Below, piece by piece: positions 63,709 through 64,000 of a stretch of 64,000 nucleotides of DNA. A program made the position numbers and the translations under genes. The DNA comes from Mikania micrantha (lineage: Eukaryota; Streptophyta; Magnoliopsida; Asterales; Asteraceae). The stretch is from the NCBI GenBank assembly GCA_009363875.1, contig CM018682.1:53637372-53701371 (forward strand). The letters run 5' to 3'. Positions within the stretch are counted from its first letter, which is position 1. Each line of letters begins with the position of its first letter. The notes beneath the pieces were generated by a model. The model did no database searches. It was given only the letters and a program-made list of their open reading frames with translations, and was not told the DNA's origin.

Positions 63709-63736
63709 ATTCGCAAAGGTGACGATCTTTACGAAT
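63709..63736 (+). promoter_or_regulatory. Inverted repeat H6 (GTGACGAT centre)
   Basis: Arms ATTCGCAAAG and CTTTACGAAT around GTGACGAT (63719-63726); one mismatch. 104 bases after H5. Confidence 0.62.
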
Positions 63737-64000
63737 ACGTACGTAAATAACGTGTTTCGAAGAGATAATTAAATAATATACAACGATATTAAATTAATAA
63801 ATGGAACCTAAAAACATTTATTAGGAATCACAACCTAAAAGAAATCCGAACAAACGTTTCATTTAAATAATTGGTTAACAAAAATGAACGGATACATTTT
63901 ATTTAAACGATTTCTTTAAAATCATTTTATTATAACGAAATTTAATTGTTTAAACGTTTTATGTGTTAAAGATATGTTACGTTAAAAAAAACTGAACAAT

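Larger units (their letters stand above)
63050..64000 (+). repeat. Start of a further family-A LTR, continues past the window
   Basis: TGTAACATCACGGTACTTCC begins at 63050 in the middle of the element 4 LTR; TCAAT (63045-63049) is the expected left target duplication. It carries H5/H6 (63605-63736) with the usual spacing. ORF 63212-63397 shows no domain. Confidence 0.75.

Overview
The window is plant nuclear DNA made almost entirely of nested LTR retrotransposons. I see no host gene, tRNA, rRNA or CRISPR array. The coding remnants belong to two groups. One is Ty3/gypsy of the chromovirus type (Tekay/Del-like: integrase, then a chromodomain, very long LTRs, initiator-Met tRNA primer site). The other is Ty1/copia, two copies of which are SIRE/Maximus-like with a large extra ORF after pol. 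The style of these proteins reminds me of Asteraceae genomes (lettuce, Tanacetum and relatives), but that is recollection and not proof. All coding regions carry stops or frameshifts, so most are annotated as pseudogenes.

Layout, left to right. 1-5405: the 3' part of a plus-strand gypsy element (element 1: RNase H, integrase, chromodomain, a 3.3-kb LTR), followed unexpectedly by a primer-binding site and leader. 5406-41872: minus-strand gypsy element 2. Its integrase is split at 6278 by plus-strand SIRE-like copia A (6279-19553, TSD CGCTG/CACTG); copia A's 3' LTR is itself interrupted by a 628-bp solo LTR (18839-19466, TSD TTCTA). Element 2 resumes at 19554-23229 (integrase, RNase H, RT, protease, gag). 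Its 5' LTR (23230-41872) is interrupted by a family-B solo LTR (24014-39217, TSD CTTGG), which contains SIRE-like copia B (24964-37327, minus strand, TSD TGACC). 41878-45264: an older family-A LTR, minus strand, truncated. 45265-46203: a duplicated unit with 36-bp subrepeats. 46204-48228: the 5' end of another copia element. 48229-63049: minus-strand gypsy element 4 with family-B LTRs, interrupted by a 926-bp solo LTR (51518-52443, TSD CATTT) and a 4.4-kb solo LTR (58341-62735, TSD ATTGT). 63050-64000: the start of a further family-A LTR that leaves the window.

The strongest unexplained signals are non-coding. (1) Five gypsy LTRs each carry two copies, 101-105 bp apart, of an inverted repeat whose 8-base centre GTGACGAT is nearly invariant while the arms change in compensating ways. 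(2) In both SIRE-like copies a splice donor lies about 25 bases after the primer-binding site and an acceptor directly abuts the ATG of the extra ORF. This predicts a spliced subgenomic mRNA, like that of a retroviral env gene. (3) The extra ORF (about 960-1010 codons) shows no envelope features and has a conserved multi-part layout of unknown function. (4) Each element family has its own short word (for example TTCGAGTAC in SIRE) repeated many times in its non-coding parts and not noticed in its coding parts. All coordinates, identities and mismatch counts were made by eye.
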